The notes under the pieces were generated by a model, which saw nothing but the letters and a program-made list of their open reading frames with translations, searched no databases and was not told the origin of the DNA. The position numbers were made by a program, and so were the translations under genes. Below are positions 54,263 to 63,630 of a stretch of DNA of 64,000 nucleotides, piece after piece (within the stretch, counting starts at the first letter, position 1; each line of letters starts with the position of its first letter). The DNA lies in the NCBI RefSeq assembly GCF_007995085.1, contig NZ_VOQS01000003.1, positions 2,976,001 to 3,040,000 on the forward strand, written 5' to 3'. This DNA is from Paraburkholderia azotifigens. Its GTDB lineage: Bacteria > Pseudomonadota > Gammaproteobacteria > Burkholderiales > Burkholderiaceae.

Positions 54263-57200
54263 AACTGACGCACTTCTTTATCGAGCACCCGCGCTTTGCG
54301 GCGGTGCTCAACATATTTGTGGTGCTGGTTGGCCTGGCAACCATGGTGAAGCTGCCCGTCGCTCAATATCCGAACATCGTTCCCACGACGATCCAGATCA
54401 CGACCTCGTATCCCGGTGCTTCGGCCGATACGATTGCGCGCACGGTCGCAACGCCGCTCGAGCAGTCCGTCAATGGTGTCGAGAACATGGATTACATCTC
54501 GAGCCAATCGACTAGCAACGGTCAGTTGACGATTACCGTGATCTTCAAGGTCGGAACGGACCCGAATACGGCGCTTCTGCTCACACGCAGCCGCGTCGAA
54601 GACACGTTGTCGCGTCTGCCCGCCGAAGTGCAGTTGCAGGGCGTGCAGGTGAAAAAGACTATCCAGGCGCTGTTGCTCGGCGTGCATGTCTATTCGCCCG
54701 ACGGCTCCCGCAGTCCCGAATACCTGTCGAACTACATGCTCAAGGTGCGGGATCAGATCGCGCGTTTGCCTGGCGTGTCGGACTTCCAGCTGTTCGGCGA
54801 ACGCCAGTACGCGATGCGCATCTGGATCGATCCCGACAAGGCGGCTTCGTACAACATCAGCGCCAATGAAATACTCGCGGCGCTTCGCGCGCAGAACGCC
54901 GCTGTGTCGGCAGGCGTGCTCAATCAGCCGCCTGTGTCGAACAACGGTACGGGTGCCTACCAGATCAACATCGACGCGCTTGGCCGCCTGACGACGCCCG
55001 AACAGTTTGGCGATGTCGTCGTCAAGTCCGATACGCAGGGGCGCGTGACACGCATTCGCGATATCGGCCGTGTCGAGCTCGGCTCGGTTGACTATGGCTC
55101 CAGGGCTTACGCTGACAGATATGCAGCCACGCCGTGGTTCGTCATCGCCACGCCCGATGCGAATGTCGTGCAGGTCGAGCATGACGTGTGGGCCAAAATG
55201 GCCGAACTCAAGAAGAGCTTCCCGCCCGGCGTCGACTACATCAAGATCTACGACCCGACCACGTTTGTTTCCCAGTCGATCGAAGAGGTCGCGAAAACCA
55301 TCGGTATCGCCATTCTGCTGGTAGTTGGCGTGGTGTATCTGTTCCTGCAGAACTGGCGCGCCACGATCATTCCGGTCGTCGCGATTCCGGTGTCGCTGGT
55401 CGGCACGTTCGCCATCCTTTCGCTGTTCGGCGCGTCCATCAATAACCTATCGTTGTTCGGACTGGTTCTGGCCGTCGGGATTGTCGTCGACGATGCCATC
55501 GTGGTGGTCGAGAACGTGGAACGGAACATGGCGCTCGGCATGTCACCGAAAGAAGCCGCTCATCGAACGATGAACGAAGTCTCGACAGCCATTATCGCCA
55601 TCGCGCTCACGTTGTGTGCGGTGTTCGGTCCGACTGCACTGATGTCCGGCATCTCGGGTCTGTTTTTCAAGCAGTTCGCGATTACGATCGCCGCGTCGAC
55701 CGTCATCTCGTGCTTCGTCTCGCTTACGCTGAGCCCGGCTCTGTGTGCGGTGCTTCTCAAGCCACACGAGATGGAAAAGTCCCGTGGCGGTTCGACCGCG
55801 CTGGGTCGCCTCCATCACGCGATTTTCGGCCGGTTTAACGCGTCGTTCGAATGGCTGTCGTCCCGTTACGGACAAATGACAGGCCGCGCCGTACGTGCGA
55901 CCACCGTGATGCTGATCGTCTACGCAGGTCTGATTGGGGCGACCGCACTGCAAATGTCGAGAATGCCCACCGGCTTTATTCCGGAACAGGACATCGGCTA
56001 TCAGGCTGTGATTGCGTTTCTTCCTCCCGGCTCCAGTCTCGAGCGCACCGACAAGGTGATCCGCGAGATCAACGACATCGTGCTCGATACGCCGGGACTC
56101 AAAGGCGTGACGCACACGTCGCCCGTGTCGGGTCTCGACGTTACGACGGGCACTGTAGCGCCCAACGTGGGAACGCTTTTCTACGGACTGCCTTCGCTGT
56201 ATGGCAAGCATGTTCCCGGCGTCAATGCAGCGTCGATGCTGGGCGAACTCCGCAAGCGGGTCGCGGGTGTCAAGGACGCAGTGGTCGTCGTCGTCAATCC
56301 GCCGCCCGTGCAGGGACTGGGCGCAGCGGGCGGCTTCAAGCTGATGCTGGAAGACCGTGGCGGACTCGGCCCGCAAGCGCTCGCGGACGCGTCGCGCGCA
56401 CTTGTGGCGGCAGCCAGCAAGGACAAGGTGTTCGGTGGTGTATTCACGCTTTACAACGCGGGCGCGCCATCTGTTTATGCGGACATCGACCGCCTGAAGG
56501 CGGAAAAGCTCGGCCTCACGCCAACCGATGTGTTCTCGACGATGGATCTTTACCTTGGCTCGCAGTACGTGAACGACTTCAACTTCATGGGCCGTACGTA
56601 TCAGGTACGCGTTCAGGGCGATGAAGCATTCCGGCGGACACCCGAAGATATCGGAAGGCTCAAGGTGCGCAACCCGGCGGGCGACATGGTGCCGATCAGC
56701 AGCGTAGCGACGTTCAGGAACACGACCCAGCCGTATCGCGTGCCGCGCTACAACATGTATCCCGCAGCGGAAATCATGGGTGCGGCCGGCCCCGGATATT
56801 CGTCGGGCGACGCCATCCAGCACATGGAACAACTCGCAGCGCAGGTTCTTCCGAACGGCATCACGTACGAGTGGACCGACCTCGCTCACCAACAGAAAGA
56901 GCAGACCATGTCGCCGCTTGTGATCTTTGCTGCGTCGGCACTGTTCGTGTTCCTCGTGCTTGCCGCGCAGTATGAAAGCTGGAAGACGCCTCTCGCAATC
57001 GTGCTGATCGTGCCGATGTGTCTGCTCGCGGCGGCGATCGGTCTGAACATGCGCGGCATGCCGATCGACATTCTTGCGCAGATCGGCTTCGTTGTGCTCG
57101 TTGGGCTCGCCGCGAAGAACGCCATTCTCATCGTCGAATTCGCCAGACAGCGTCAGGACGAAGACGGCATCGATGCACAAGAGGCTGCCACCCATGCGGC

Positions 57201-57447
57201 ACATGTGCGGTTGCGCCCCATCCTGATGACGTCGTTCGCGTTTATCGCGGGCGTGGCGCCGCTCGCCATTGCCAGCGGCGCCGGCTCGGAAATGCGGCAA
57301 TCGCTCGGCACGACGGTGTTCTTCGGCATGCTCGGTGTGACGCTCTTCGGGCTCGCGTTCACCCCGGCGTTTTATGCCTTCGTCCGCAAGCTCGGCATCA
57401 AGAGCGCGCCCGCCTTGCGGAAACTTGATAGTGGAGAAGCGAAATGA
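54259..57447 (+). CDS. RND multidrug efflux pump (HAE1/AcrB-MexB type)
   Basis: A 1062-residue, 12-segment pump, normal length. VATPLEQSVNGVENMDYISS near residue 60 and the fourth-segment charge pair in GIVVDDAIVVVENVERNM are hallmarks of proton-driven drug exporters. Large periplasmic loops follow segments 1 and 7. It overlaps the adaptor gene by 4 bp and the channel gene by 4 bp. It exports hydrophobic drugs or aromatic compounds from the periplasm and inner-membrane leaflet. Specificity is not visible from sequence. Confidence 0.95.
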   Translation: MKLTHFFIEHPRFAAVLNIFVVLVGLATMVKLPVAQYPNIVPTTIQITTSYPGASADTIARTVATPLEQSVNGVENMDYISSQSTSNGQLTITVIFKVGTDPNTALLLTRSRVEDTLSRLPAEVQLQGVQVKKTIQALLLGVHVYSPDGSRSPEYLSNYMLKVRDQIARLPGVSDFQLFGERQYAMRIWIDPDKAASYNISANEILAALRAQNAAVSAGVLNQPPVSNNGTGAYQINIDALGRLTTPEQFGDVVVKSDTQGRVTRIRDIGRVELGSVDYGSRAYADRYAATPWFVIATPDANVVQVEHDVWAKMAELKKSFPPGVDYIKIYDPTTFVSQSIEEVAKTIGIAILLVVGVVYLFLQNWRATIIPVVAIPVSLVGTFAILSLFGASINNLSLFGLVLAVGIVVDDAIVVVENVERNMALGMSPKEAAHRTMNEVSTAIIAIALTLCAVFGPTALMSGISGLFFKQFAITIAASTVISCFVSLTLSPALCAVLLKPHEMEKSRGGSTALGRLHHAIFGRFNASFEWLSSRYGQMTGRAVRATTVMLIVYAGLIGATALQMSRMPTGFIPEQDIGYQAVIAFLPPGSSLERTDKVIREINDIVLDTPGLKGVTHTSPVSGLDVTTGTVAPNVGTLFYGLPSLYGKHVPGVNAASMLGELRKRVAGVKDAVVVVVNPPPVQGLGAAGGFKLMLEDRGGLGPQALADASRALVAAASKDKVFGGVFTLYNAGAPSVYADIDRLKAEKLGLTPTDVFSTMDLYLGSQYVNDFNFMGRTYQVRVQGDEAFRRTPEDIGRLKVRNPAGDMVPISSVATFRNTTQPYRVPRYNMYPAAEIMGAAGPGYSSGDAIQHMEQLAAQVLPNGITYEWTDLAHQQKEQTMSPLVIFAASALFVFLVLAAQYESWKTPLAIVLIVPMCLLAAAIGLNMRGMPIDILAQIGFVVLVGLAAKNAILIVEFARQRQDEDGIDAQEAATHAAHVRLRPILMTSFAFIAGVAPLAIASGAGSEMRQSLGTTVFFGMLGVTLFGLAFTPAFYAFVRKLGIKSAPALRKLDSGEAK

Positions 57448-58922
57448 ACGGCTTCGCATCGAGAACTTCGAAAGCGATCATCGGTAGTCTGATTGTCAGC
57501 GCAATGCTTGCTGGCTGTGCCGTCGGGCCCGACTACGTTGCGCCTCACACCGAGATGGCCGCGTTTCACAACGCGAAGGTCGTCGCCGAACGGCAAACGG
57601 CATTGCCGGCCCCGAACCTCGATAGCTGGTGGGCGGGCTTCAATGATCCCGAGCTGGTCAAGGTGGTGCAACGGGCACTCGATCAAAACCTGAGCCTCCA
57701 GGCTGCGATCGCACGCGTCGCGCAATCGCGCGCCGCGGCTCAGGCGGCTGGGGCCCGCCTGCTTCCGACAGTCGATGCCAACGCATCGTACACGGCGCTA
57801 CACCAGAGCACGCAGAGTCCTCTTGGCACGATTGCAAGCGCGTTTCCCAACTATAGCCGCGACCAGAAGGAGTACGTCGCAGGTGCCACGGCAAGCTGGG
57901 AAATCGATCTGGCGGGCGGTCTGCGTCGCGCACACGCGGCAGCCACCGACGAAGAGCAGGCCGCCGAGGCCGCGCAACTCGGCACGCGCGTGACGGTCGC
58001 TGCCGACGCCGCCGACGCCTACCTGCAAATCAGAGGGCTGCAAGCGCAACTGGCCGTCACCCAGGATCAGGTCGATACCGATGCGCGTCTGCTGGAACTC
58101 GTGAAAGCGCGCAAACAGGCCGGTGCATCGGACGAACGCGAGGTCGCGCAGGCTGAAGCCTTGTTGCGCCAGGCACGCGCTACCGTTCCAAGCTTGCGCG
58201 TGTCGCTGGAAGCGCAATTGAACCGGCTCGATGTGCTGATGGGCGCCCAGCCGGGGACCTATGCGGCAGAACTCGCCACGAACGCGGGTGTGATTCCGGA
58301 TGTGCCCGCCATCGGCGGCGCGGATCAGCCCGTCGACGTGCTGCGGCGACGCCCGGACATCATCGCTGCCGAACGCCATCTGGCGGCTTCGAACGACGCG
58401 ATCGGCGTGGCAATTGCCGGCTACTACCCGAAGATTTCGCTCTCCGGCGCACTGGGATTCGACAGCATTTCAGCCAGTCACTTCCTGAGCGCGAAGTCGT
58501 TCCAGCCAATCGGCACGGGTGCGCTGCAGTGGCGACTGTTTGATTTCGGCAAGGTGGACGCCGAGGTCAAGGGTGCGCGCGGCGCTTACGCGGAGGCGTT
58601 GGCGCAGTACCGGGAGGCCGCACTCAAAGCAACCGAGGACGTCGAAGACGCATTGATGACGCTGTCGCAAACGGAGATTCGCGCGCAGGAAATTCAACAG
58701 GAAGTCGCTGCATTGACGAAGGCGCGAGACCTTTCGGAGAAAGCGTATCGCGCGGGTTCGATCACGCTCACTGATGTGCTCGACGCCGACCGGCAGCTGC
58801 TCGACGCGCGCGACGATCTCGATGCAACGAAGGCAGACGCTGCCCGCGCCGCCGTGAGAACGTTCCGCTCCCTAGGCGGCGGATGGGATGCACCGCATCA
58901 GCAGCTCGCGCAGACGAAGTGA
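57444..58922 (+). CDS. Outer-membrane efflux channel (NodT/OprM type), lipoprotein
   Basis: A 492-residue TolC-family protein. The lipobox LAGC (AMLAGCAVGPDY, Cys near residue 25) indicates lipid anchoring. NLDSWWAGFNDPELVKVVQR starts the first helical hairpin, and VDVLRRRPDIIAAERHLAAS is the signature of the second repeat. It forms the trimeric exit duct of the tripartite pump and overlaps the pump gene by 4 bp. Confidence 0.93.
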   Translation: MNGFASRTSKAIIGSLIVSAMLAGCAVGPDYVAPHTEMAAFHNAKVVAERQTALPAPNLDSWWAGFNDPELVKVVQRALDQNLSLQAAIARVAQSRAAAQAAGARLLPTVDANASYTALHQSTQSPLGTIASAFPNYSRDQKEYVAGATASWEIDLAGGLRRAHAAATDEEQAAEAAQLGTRVTVAADAADAYLQIRGLQAQLAVTQDQVDTDARLLELVKARKQAGASDEREVAQAEALLRQARATVPSLRVSLEAQLNRLDVLMGAQPGTYAAELATNAGVIPDVPAIGGADQPVDVLRRRPDIIAAERHLAASNDAIGVAIAGYYPKISLSGALGFDSISASHFLSAKSFQPIGTGALQWRLFDFGKVDAEVKGARGAYAEALAQYREAALKATEDVEDALMTLSQTEIRAQEIQQEVAALTKARDLSEKAYRAGSITLTDVLDADRQLLDARDDLDATKADAARAAVRTFRSLGGGWDAPHQQLAQTK

Positions 58923-58998
58923 CCCGGCGCACCACTTAACCGGTTTATGGGGAACAGATTCCTGCTTTCGGCCCGTAGTGCGAGGCAGTCGGCTTCCC

Positions 58999-59018
58999 TA
59001 TAGTTTCGTCACGAGACT
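58999..59018 (+). promoter_or_regulatory. MFS-gene promoter with HxlR operator O3
   Basis: -10 TATAGT (58999-59004) overlaps AGTTTCGTCACGAGACT (59002-59018), which differs from a perfect site at one base. The whole block 58935-59020 matches 52771-52856 without gaps at 68 of 86 positions by my count. Confidence 0.6.
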
Positions 59019-59047
59019 TGATTCACAACCCTTCTGGAGAAGTCGAC

Positions 59048-60223
59048 ATGGATCGCCGCCTTCTAACACTTTCACTCGGCATGTTCGCGCTGGGCACCGA
59101 CAGCTTTGTCTTCGCGGGCATCCTGCCCGAAATCGCGCACTCGTTTGGCGTCAGTATCGGCGCTGCGGGTCAGCTTATCAGCGTGTACGCGCTGAGCTAT
59201 GCCCTGCTTGGTCCGACCATCGCAGCGCTGGCTGCGAACGTGCCGCGCAAGCGTCTTTTGCTCGGCGGCATTGGATTATTCGTCATCGCCAATATCGGCA
59301 CCATCGTTGCGCCGAATCTCGGCATCGCATTGGCCACACGCGCTTTCGCGGGACTTGGCGCGGCCATGTTCTCGCCGACGGCCAGCGGAACTGGCGCGTC
59401 GCTGGTGCCGCCGGAACGTCGCGGGTACGCATTGTCCATCATCGTGGCGGGACTGACGACGGCTACCGCGCTGGGCTCGCCCATTGGCGCCGTGATTGGC
59501 GGACTCGCGAGCTGGCACTGGACACTGGTTCTCGTTGCCGCGCTTGGCGCCGCTGCGTTCGCAGGCATTCTCGCGTTCATGCCTGAAGTCCCGCTGCCGC
59601 CTGCCATCTCGCTGCGCGAACGCGTGTCTCCGCTCACCGATTCCCGCGTCGGACTCACGCTCGCGACGACGGTGCTTGCCCAGATCGGCACCTTCATCAT
59701 CTTCAGTTACTTCTCCGTTGTGTTCGATCGCGCGATCGGCCATAGCGCACCGGTGCTGGGTGGATTGCTGGTGCTATGGGGACTGGCGGGAACGTTTTCG
59801 AACCTGCTGACAGGACGGATTCTCGACAAGATCGGCTCCCACAAGGTCGTTCTGATCAAGCTCACCATCGTCGCAATCGTCATCCTCACGATGCCGATAA
59901 CAGGCGCACACCTCTGGAGCGCAGCCATCGCCGTGACGATCTGGGGAGCCTGTGCATGGGGTGTACTGGTTCCGCAGCAGTTCCGTCTCGCGAGTCTGAA
60001 TCCGCCGATGACGGCTGTGCTGGTCGGGCTCAACACGTCGGCGACTTATGTGGGTGTATCCATTGCCGGGGCGCTCGGTGCTGCTGTGATGCCCGTCATC
60101 GGCAGCCATAACCTGGGCTACCTCTCCAGCATTCCCGTGGTGATCGCGATCCTTGTCTCCGGGCTCGCGACGCGCCGCATCGCATCGTTTGCAAATACAG
60201 CAAACGGCGCCGTGGCGGCCTGA
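59048..60223 (+). CDS. MFS transporter (DHA1, AraJ/Cmr-like exporter)
   Basis: A 391-residue, 12-segment MFS protein. LTLSLGMFALGTDSFVFAGI opens the first segment, and AALAANVPRKRLLLGGIGLF is motif A. GLTTATALGSPIGAVIGG is motif C of antiporters. ATG at 59048 follows CTGGAGAAG at a good distance; an upstream in-frame ATG at 59018 lies within the operator. It follows the RND operon with its own copy of the same promoter/operator, so both pumps should respond to one inducer. Confidence 0.92.
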   Translation: MDRRLLTLSLGMFALGTDSFVFAGILPEIAHSFGVSIGAAGQLISVYALSYALLGPTIAALAANVPRKRLLLGGIGLFVIANIGTIVAPNLGIALATRAFAGLGAAMFSPTASGTGASLVPPERRGYALSIIVAGLTTATALGSPIGAVIGGLASWHWTLVLVAALGAAAFAGILAFMPEVPLPPAISLRERVSPLTDSRVGLTLATTVLAQIGTFIIFSYFSVVFDRAIGHSAPVLGGLLVLWGLAGTFSNLLTGRILDKIGSHKVVLIKLTIVAIVILTMPITGAHLWSAAIAVTIWGACAWGVLVPQQFRLASLNPPMTAVLVGLNTSATYVGVSIAGALGAAVMPVIGSHNLGYLSSIPVVIAILVSGLATRRIASFANTANGAVAA

Positions 60224-60252
60224 ATTCCAATCCCTTTACGAGGAAAACAGCA

Positions 60253-61068
60253 ATGTCTAATGCAAAAGCATTTCGTCACTTGCACGACAATTCGATCCCG
60301 CTGCGCTTGCCTAATGTCTGGGATGCCGGCAGCGCACGTCTCGTTGAGGCGTTGGGTGCTTCCGCAATCGCCACGACGAGCGCGGGTCTCGCGTGGGCGT
60401 TGGGCTATCCCGACGGCCGCATCCTGCCTTTCGATGAGGTCGTTGCTTCTGTTCGCCGTATCGTCCGCGTGCTGAATGTGCCTTTGTCGGTCGATATCGA
60501 ACATGGCTATTCCGACGACCCCAAAGCCGTTGCGGACCATGTGGTGCGACTGGTCGATCTCGGCATCGCGGGCATCAATATCGAAGACGGCCCGGACCCG
60601 GCATCGCTTCTCGCGCAGAAGATCGAAGCGATCAAGAATGCCCTCGTGAAGTCAGGTTCGGATCTCTTCGTCAACGCACGCTCCGACGTCTTTCTTGCAG
60701 GCCTCGCTGAAAAAAAATCCAGGCAAGCCGAAGAGTCGATTGCTCGCGGCAATCTGTATGCATCGGCCGGTGCGGATGGGCTTTTCCTGCCGGCCCTCTT
60801 GCAGTCATCCGATATCGAAACGATTGCGGGCGCAACGCGTCTGCCTCTTAACGTCATGGCCGTGCCAGGACTCGCCGATGCAGCGACCCTCGGCAAGCTC
60901 GGCGTGCGCCGGTTGAGCGCCGGCAGCGGCATCTCGCAGGTAGTGCTCGGCAAGGCGAAGGCCCTCGCGCAGGACTTTCTGAACGACGGCCGTTCCGGGA
61001 CGCTCGCTAGCCATTCCTTGCCGTACTCAGAAATCCAGAACCTTTTCGCCGGACTGATCGAGCGATGA
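60253..61068 (+). CDS. Isocitrate lyase / PEP mutase family enzyme
   Basis: A 271-residue TIM-barrel protein. IPLRLPNVWDAGSARLVEAL and TTSAGLAWALGYPDG begin the domain, LSVDIEHGYSDDP holds metal-binding acidic residues, and GINIEDG and FVNARSD follow. Members cleave or form C-C or C-P bonds in 2-oxo acids. The KKCGH loop of true isocitrate lyases is absent; an oxaloacetate decarboxylase-like activity is possible. It begins 29 bp after the MFS gene and may be co-transcribed with it. Confidence 0.87.
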   Translation: MSNAKAFRHLHDNSIPLRLPNVWDAGSARLVEALGASAIATTSAGLAWALGYPDGRILPFDEVVASVRRIVRVLNVPLSVDIEHGYSDDPKAVADHVVRLVDLGIAGINIEDGPDPASLLAQKIEAIKNALVKSGSDLFVNARSDVFLAGLAEKKSRQAEESIARGNLYASAGADGLFLPALLQSSDIETIAGATRLPLNVMAVPGLADAATLGKLGVRRLSAGSGISQVVLGKAKALAQDFLNDGRSGTLASHSLPYSEIQNLFAGLIER

Positions 61069-61147
61069 GCGAAAGATGTATCGCAAAGGTTAGATCGTCG
61101 ACGTTAGCTCAAACTTCTTTCACTACTGAACACATAAGGAGAGTTTC

Positions 61148-61885
61148 ATGAACCTCAAAGGCAAACGCGCGCTTGTCACCGGTGCAAGTCGGGGCATTGG
61201 TGCTGCGATCGCAAATGCATTGGCGGCTGCCGGCGCAGATGTGGCAATTACCTATGAAAAATCGGCTGAGCAGGCCGCGCGCGTCGTCAAGGCGATCGAA
61301 GCGGAGGGCCGGCGCGGCGTCGCAATCCAGGCGGATAGCGCAAACGCATCGGCCGTGCAGGCATCCGTACAGAAGACGGTCGAAGCATTGGGCGGGCTCG
61401 ATATCCTCGTGAACAACGCGGGCATTCTGCGCATGGGCGACGTCAAGGATATGTCCATCGAAGACATTGACGCGACGCTCAACGTCAACGTGCGTGCACC
61501 GATCGTAGCCGCCCAGGCCGCCATCCCGCATCTCGGTGCAGGAGGACGGATCATTTCGATCGGCAGTTACTTCGCCGACCGCGTCCCGGCCTCGATGCTC
61601 GGCGTCTACGCTGGCTCAAAGTCCGCTCTCGTCGCGCTCACACAGGGTCTCGCGAGAGAACTCGGCCCGCGAGGCATTACTGCAAACGTCGTCCAGCCCG
61701 GCTCGATCAACACGGATATGAATCCGGTGGACGGTCCGTTCGCGCCCACGATGAAATCGCTGACCGCCACCGGCGATTACGGCAAGGGCGAAGACATTGC
61801 GCAAGCAGTCGTGTTTCTCGCGAGCGCCAATGCCGCTTATGTCACGGGCGCCACGCTCACCGTCGACGGGGGAGCCAATGCTTAA
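61148..61885 (+). CDS. SDR-family oxidoreductase
   Basis: A 245-residue SDR: TGASRGIG (12-19), NNAGILRMG, SIGSYFAD with the catalytic Ser, YAGSK with Tyr/Lys, and GATLTVDGGANA at the end, as in 3-oxoacyl-ACP reductase-like enzymes. AAGGAGAG precedes the ATG. It probably belongs to the same transcript as the two genes upstream. Substrate unknown. Confidence 0.9.
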   Translation: MNLKGKRALVTGASRGIGAAIANALAAAGADVAITYEKSAEQAARVVKAIEAEGRRGVAIQADSANASAVQASVQKTVEALGGLDILVNNAGILRMGDVKDMSIEDIDATLNVNVRAPIVAAQAAIPHLGAGGRIISIGSYFADRVPASMLGVYAGSKSALVALTQGLARELGPRGITANVVQPGSINTDMNPVDGPFAPTMKSLTATGDYGKGEDIAQAVVFLASANAAYVTGATLTVDGGANA

Positions 61886-62469
61886 AGGTTGATACAGATG
61901 CCGGCGGGAGGGTGAATGAAAGGTCCAGCCCGATGGTTGCATATGTCTATCATTCCGTCGCCGCCATTGCGTCGCGCCAAGGTCTTCTCAATGCGACGAA
62001 GCGGTCATTCGCGGGCGAATCTTGAGAGACCACTTTTGGCCGACCCGGCTCTGACATAGTGCCGTCGCCGTTGTTGCCTCACTCATCGGGCCGCGTCAGG
62101 CAGAAACCGGACCCGCAACGGCCGCACGCGCACTGATCTCACGAAAGGCGGCTACAGAACGTATCGATGTAGCCGGCAAGGAGTCGGAGCGTCAAAGCGA
62201 AGACGGTTGTCCCGCCAGACATGTCGAACTGGCAATACCGGCCCTACACACCCTCCTGGCGAGGCACATGGCTGAATCCGGGCAGACGGCGAACGCGCCG
62301 TACCGCCCCTGAGCGGACACATGGTTACACCGTGCAAATCCCAGGACTGCGCGCGTCCACACATCGACGCTTACGCATTCAACGACATCCCGATTTCGTA
62401 GCTCCACTAGAGAACCGTTCTTATGAATCACTTCGACGTCAATTCCGTTGGGACATTCAATGCAAAGGA
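61886..62469. other. Intergenic region, no gene recognised
   Basis: About 580 bp ahead of the transposase remnant. Short frames on both strands have no family features. Confidence 0.35.
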
Positions 62470-62848
62470 CGCGTTGCGCCCTGACGCTCATCCGCGAACG
62501 CTACGCCGATTTCGGGCCGACGCTGGCGCGCGAGAAGCTTGAGGAATGTCACGGCATCGCGTGCCGCGCAAGGTCTCCAATGCGCTGACCGTGCAGCACG
62601 ACCGCGTGATGTATTTGCTGGATGACACGCCTGTGTGTCGTGGGCTGATCCATGAATACGTCGAGGTCGTTGAATATCCCGATGGCGTGATCGAGATCCA
62701 GGCCAGCGGTGTCACGCTGCCGTACCGGCAATACGATCGCATCATGCGTAGCACGGCAAAACCCGACATTTTTTATATGGTCGCCTCCCGCCTGAACGGG
62801 CCGCTCAACGCCGCGAAATTGCCTTGCAAATGGGAGCCGACCATATAA
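62470..62848 (+). pseudogene. ISNCY-type transposase remnant
   Basis: A first frame reads LTLIRERYADFGPTLAREKL, the entry to the catalytic region of ISNCY transposases. It then jumps, after EECHGIA, to the C-terminal segment NALTVQHDRVMYLLDDTPVC and VEYPDGVIEIQASGVTLPYR in another frame. Several hundred bases of coding DNA between them are missing and no terminal repeats remain. Confidence 0.7.
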
Positions 62849-62862
62849 GAAATGTCGCGTCG

Positions 62863-63630
62863 TTACGGCTTCTCCAGCGACTGCAAAAGCCGCGTCAGGT
62901 TCTGAGGCTGGACATGGATGATGCCGCCCCGAGGACTGTCGATATCGGCGATAAGCGCCAGCGAAAGCGCGACGGTCACAGGCAGAACCGTAACGAGCAG
63001 CCCTCGTTTCAACGAGCCTTTCGTGCCGTAACCCTGAACGACGCACCCCAGCACGGCAATCAGGATCATGAGAAGCCATGAGCCGAGCGGGATATGGTTG
63101 ATCCGGGCGGCCTCCGAATAATCCTGCGAGTTCAGCACGTCGTTCATTCCGGCGACCACGAGAGCGCCTATCGGCGTCGGCTTGTCCTGCGCGACCTGGG
63201 TCGCGAGCTTCCATAGTTCAGTTTGCAAATTCGCCGTATCCCGCATGATGCGTTCGAGCTTCTGCGGATCGCGCGTCAGGTAGTCTTCCCGCCGCAGTTT
63301 CGTGTACCGAACCAACCCGTCCTTGATCTTCGCGCCGACGCTCGCGTCTGCAAGGTCGGCGCGCGCATATTCGGTGCCGATTGCGTTGGCCTCGCCTTCC
63401 TCCAGATTCTTGCGTTGATCGTACCGGCCAACCGCCATCGACAGGCTGAAGCCGACAAGCAGCGCCAGCAGTGTCAGCGTCGCCGACTGGACGATGTTGA
63501 AGTCCTCGCGATCTTCTTCGGGCAGTCTGGCGATGTGTCGAAGCCCGTGCGCGCCGAACACCACCGCGCCAACAAACAGAAGGAACAGGACCACGAACAG
63601 GATACCGGGATGATCGATGAATGCTCTCAT
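62863..63630 (-). CDS. DUF4239 (bestrophin-like) membrane protein
   Basis: A 255-residue protein with four hydrophobic segments: ILFVVLFLLFVGAVVFG at the N-terminus, TLTLLALLVGFSLSMAVGRY, then LGSWLLMILIAVLGCVVQGY and LLVTVLPVTVALSLALIADI. GRYDQRKNLEEGEANAIGTE is the family signature between segments 2 and 3. Function unknown, perhaps a channel. The ATG at 63630 begins the family N-terminus; a start at 63708 would add a non-family stretch. Confidence 0.82.
   Translation of the reverse strand: MRAFIDHPGILFVVLFLLFVGAVVFGAHGLRHIARLPEEDREDFNIVQSATLTLLALLVGFSLSMAVGRYDQRKNLEEGEANAIGTEYARADLADASVGAKIKDGLVRYTKLRREDYLTRDPQKLERIMRDTANLQTELWKLATQVAQDKPTPIGALVVAGMNDVLNSQDYSEAARINHIPLGSWLLMILIAVLGCVVQGYGTKGSLKRGLLVTVLPVTVALSLALIADIDSPRGGIIHVQPQNLTRLLQSLEKP

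Noticed and set aside
55543..57459. Long minus-strand open frame (638 codons) opposite the RND pump gene
   Set aside because: Arg/His-rich translation without family features; it is the mirror of a high-GC coding sequence.
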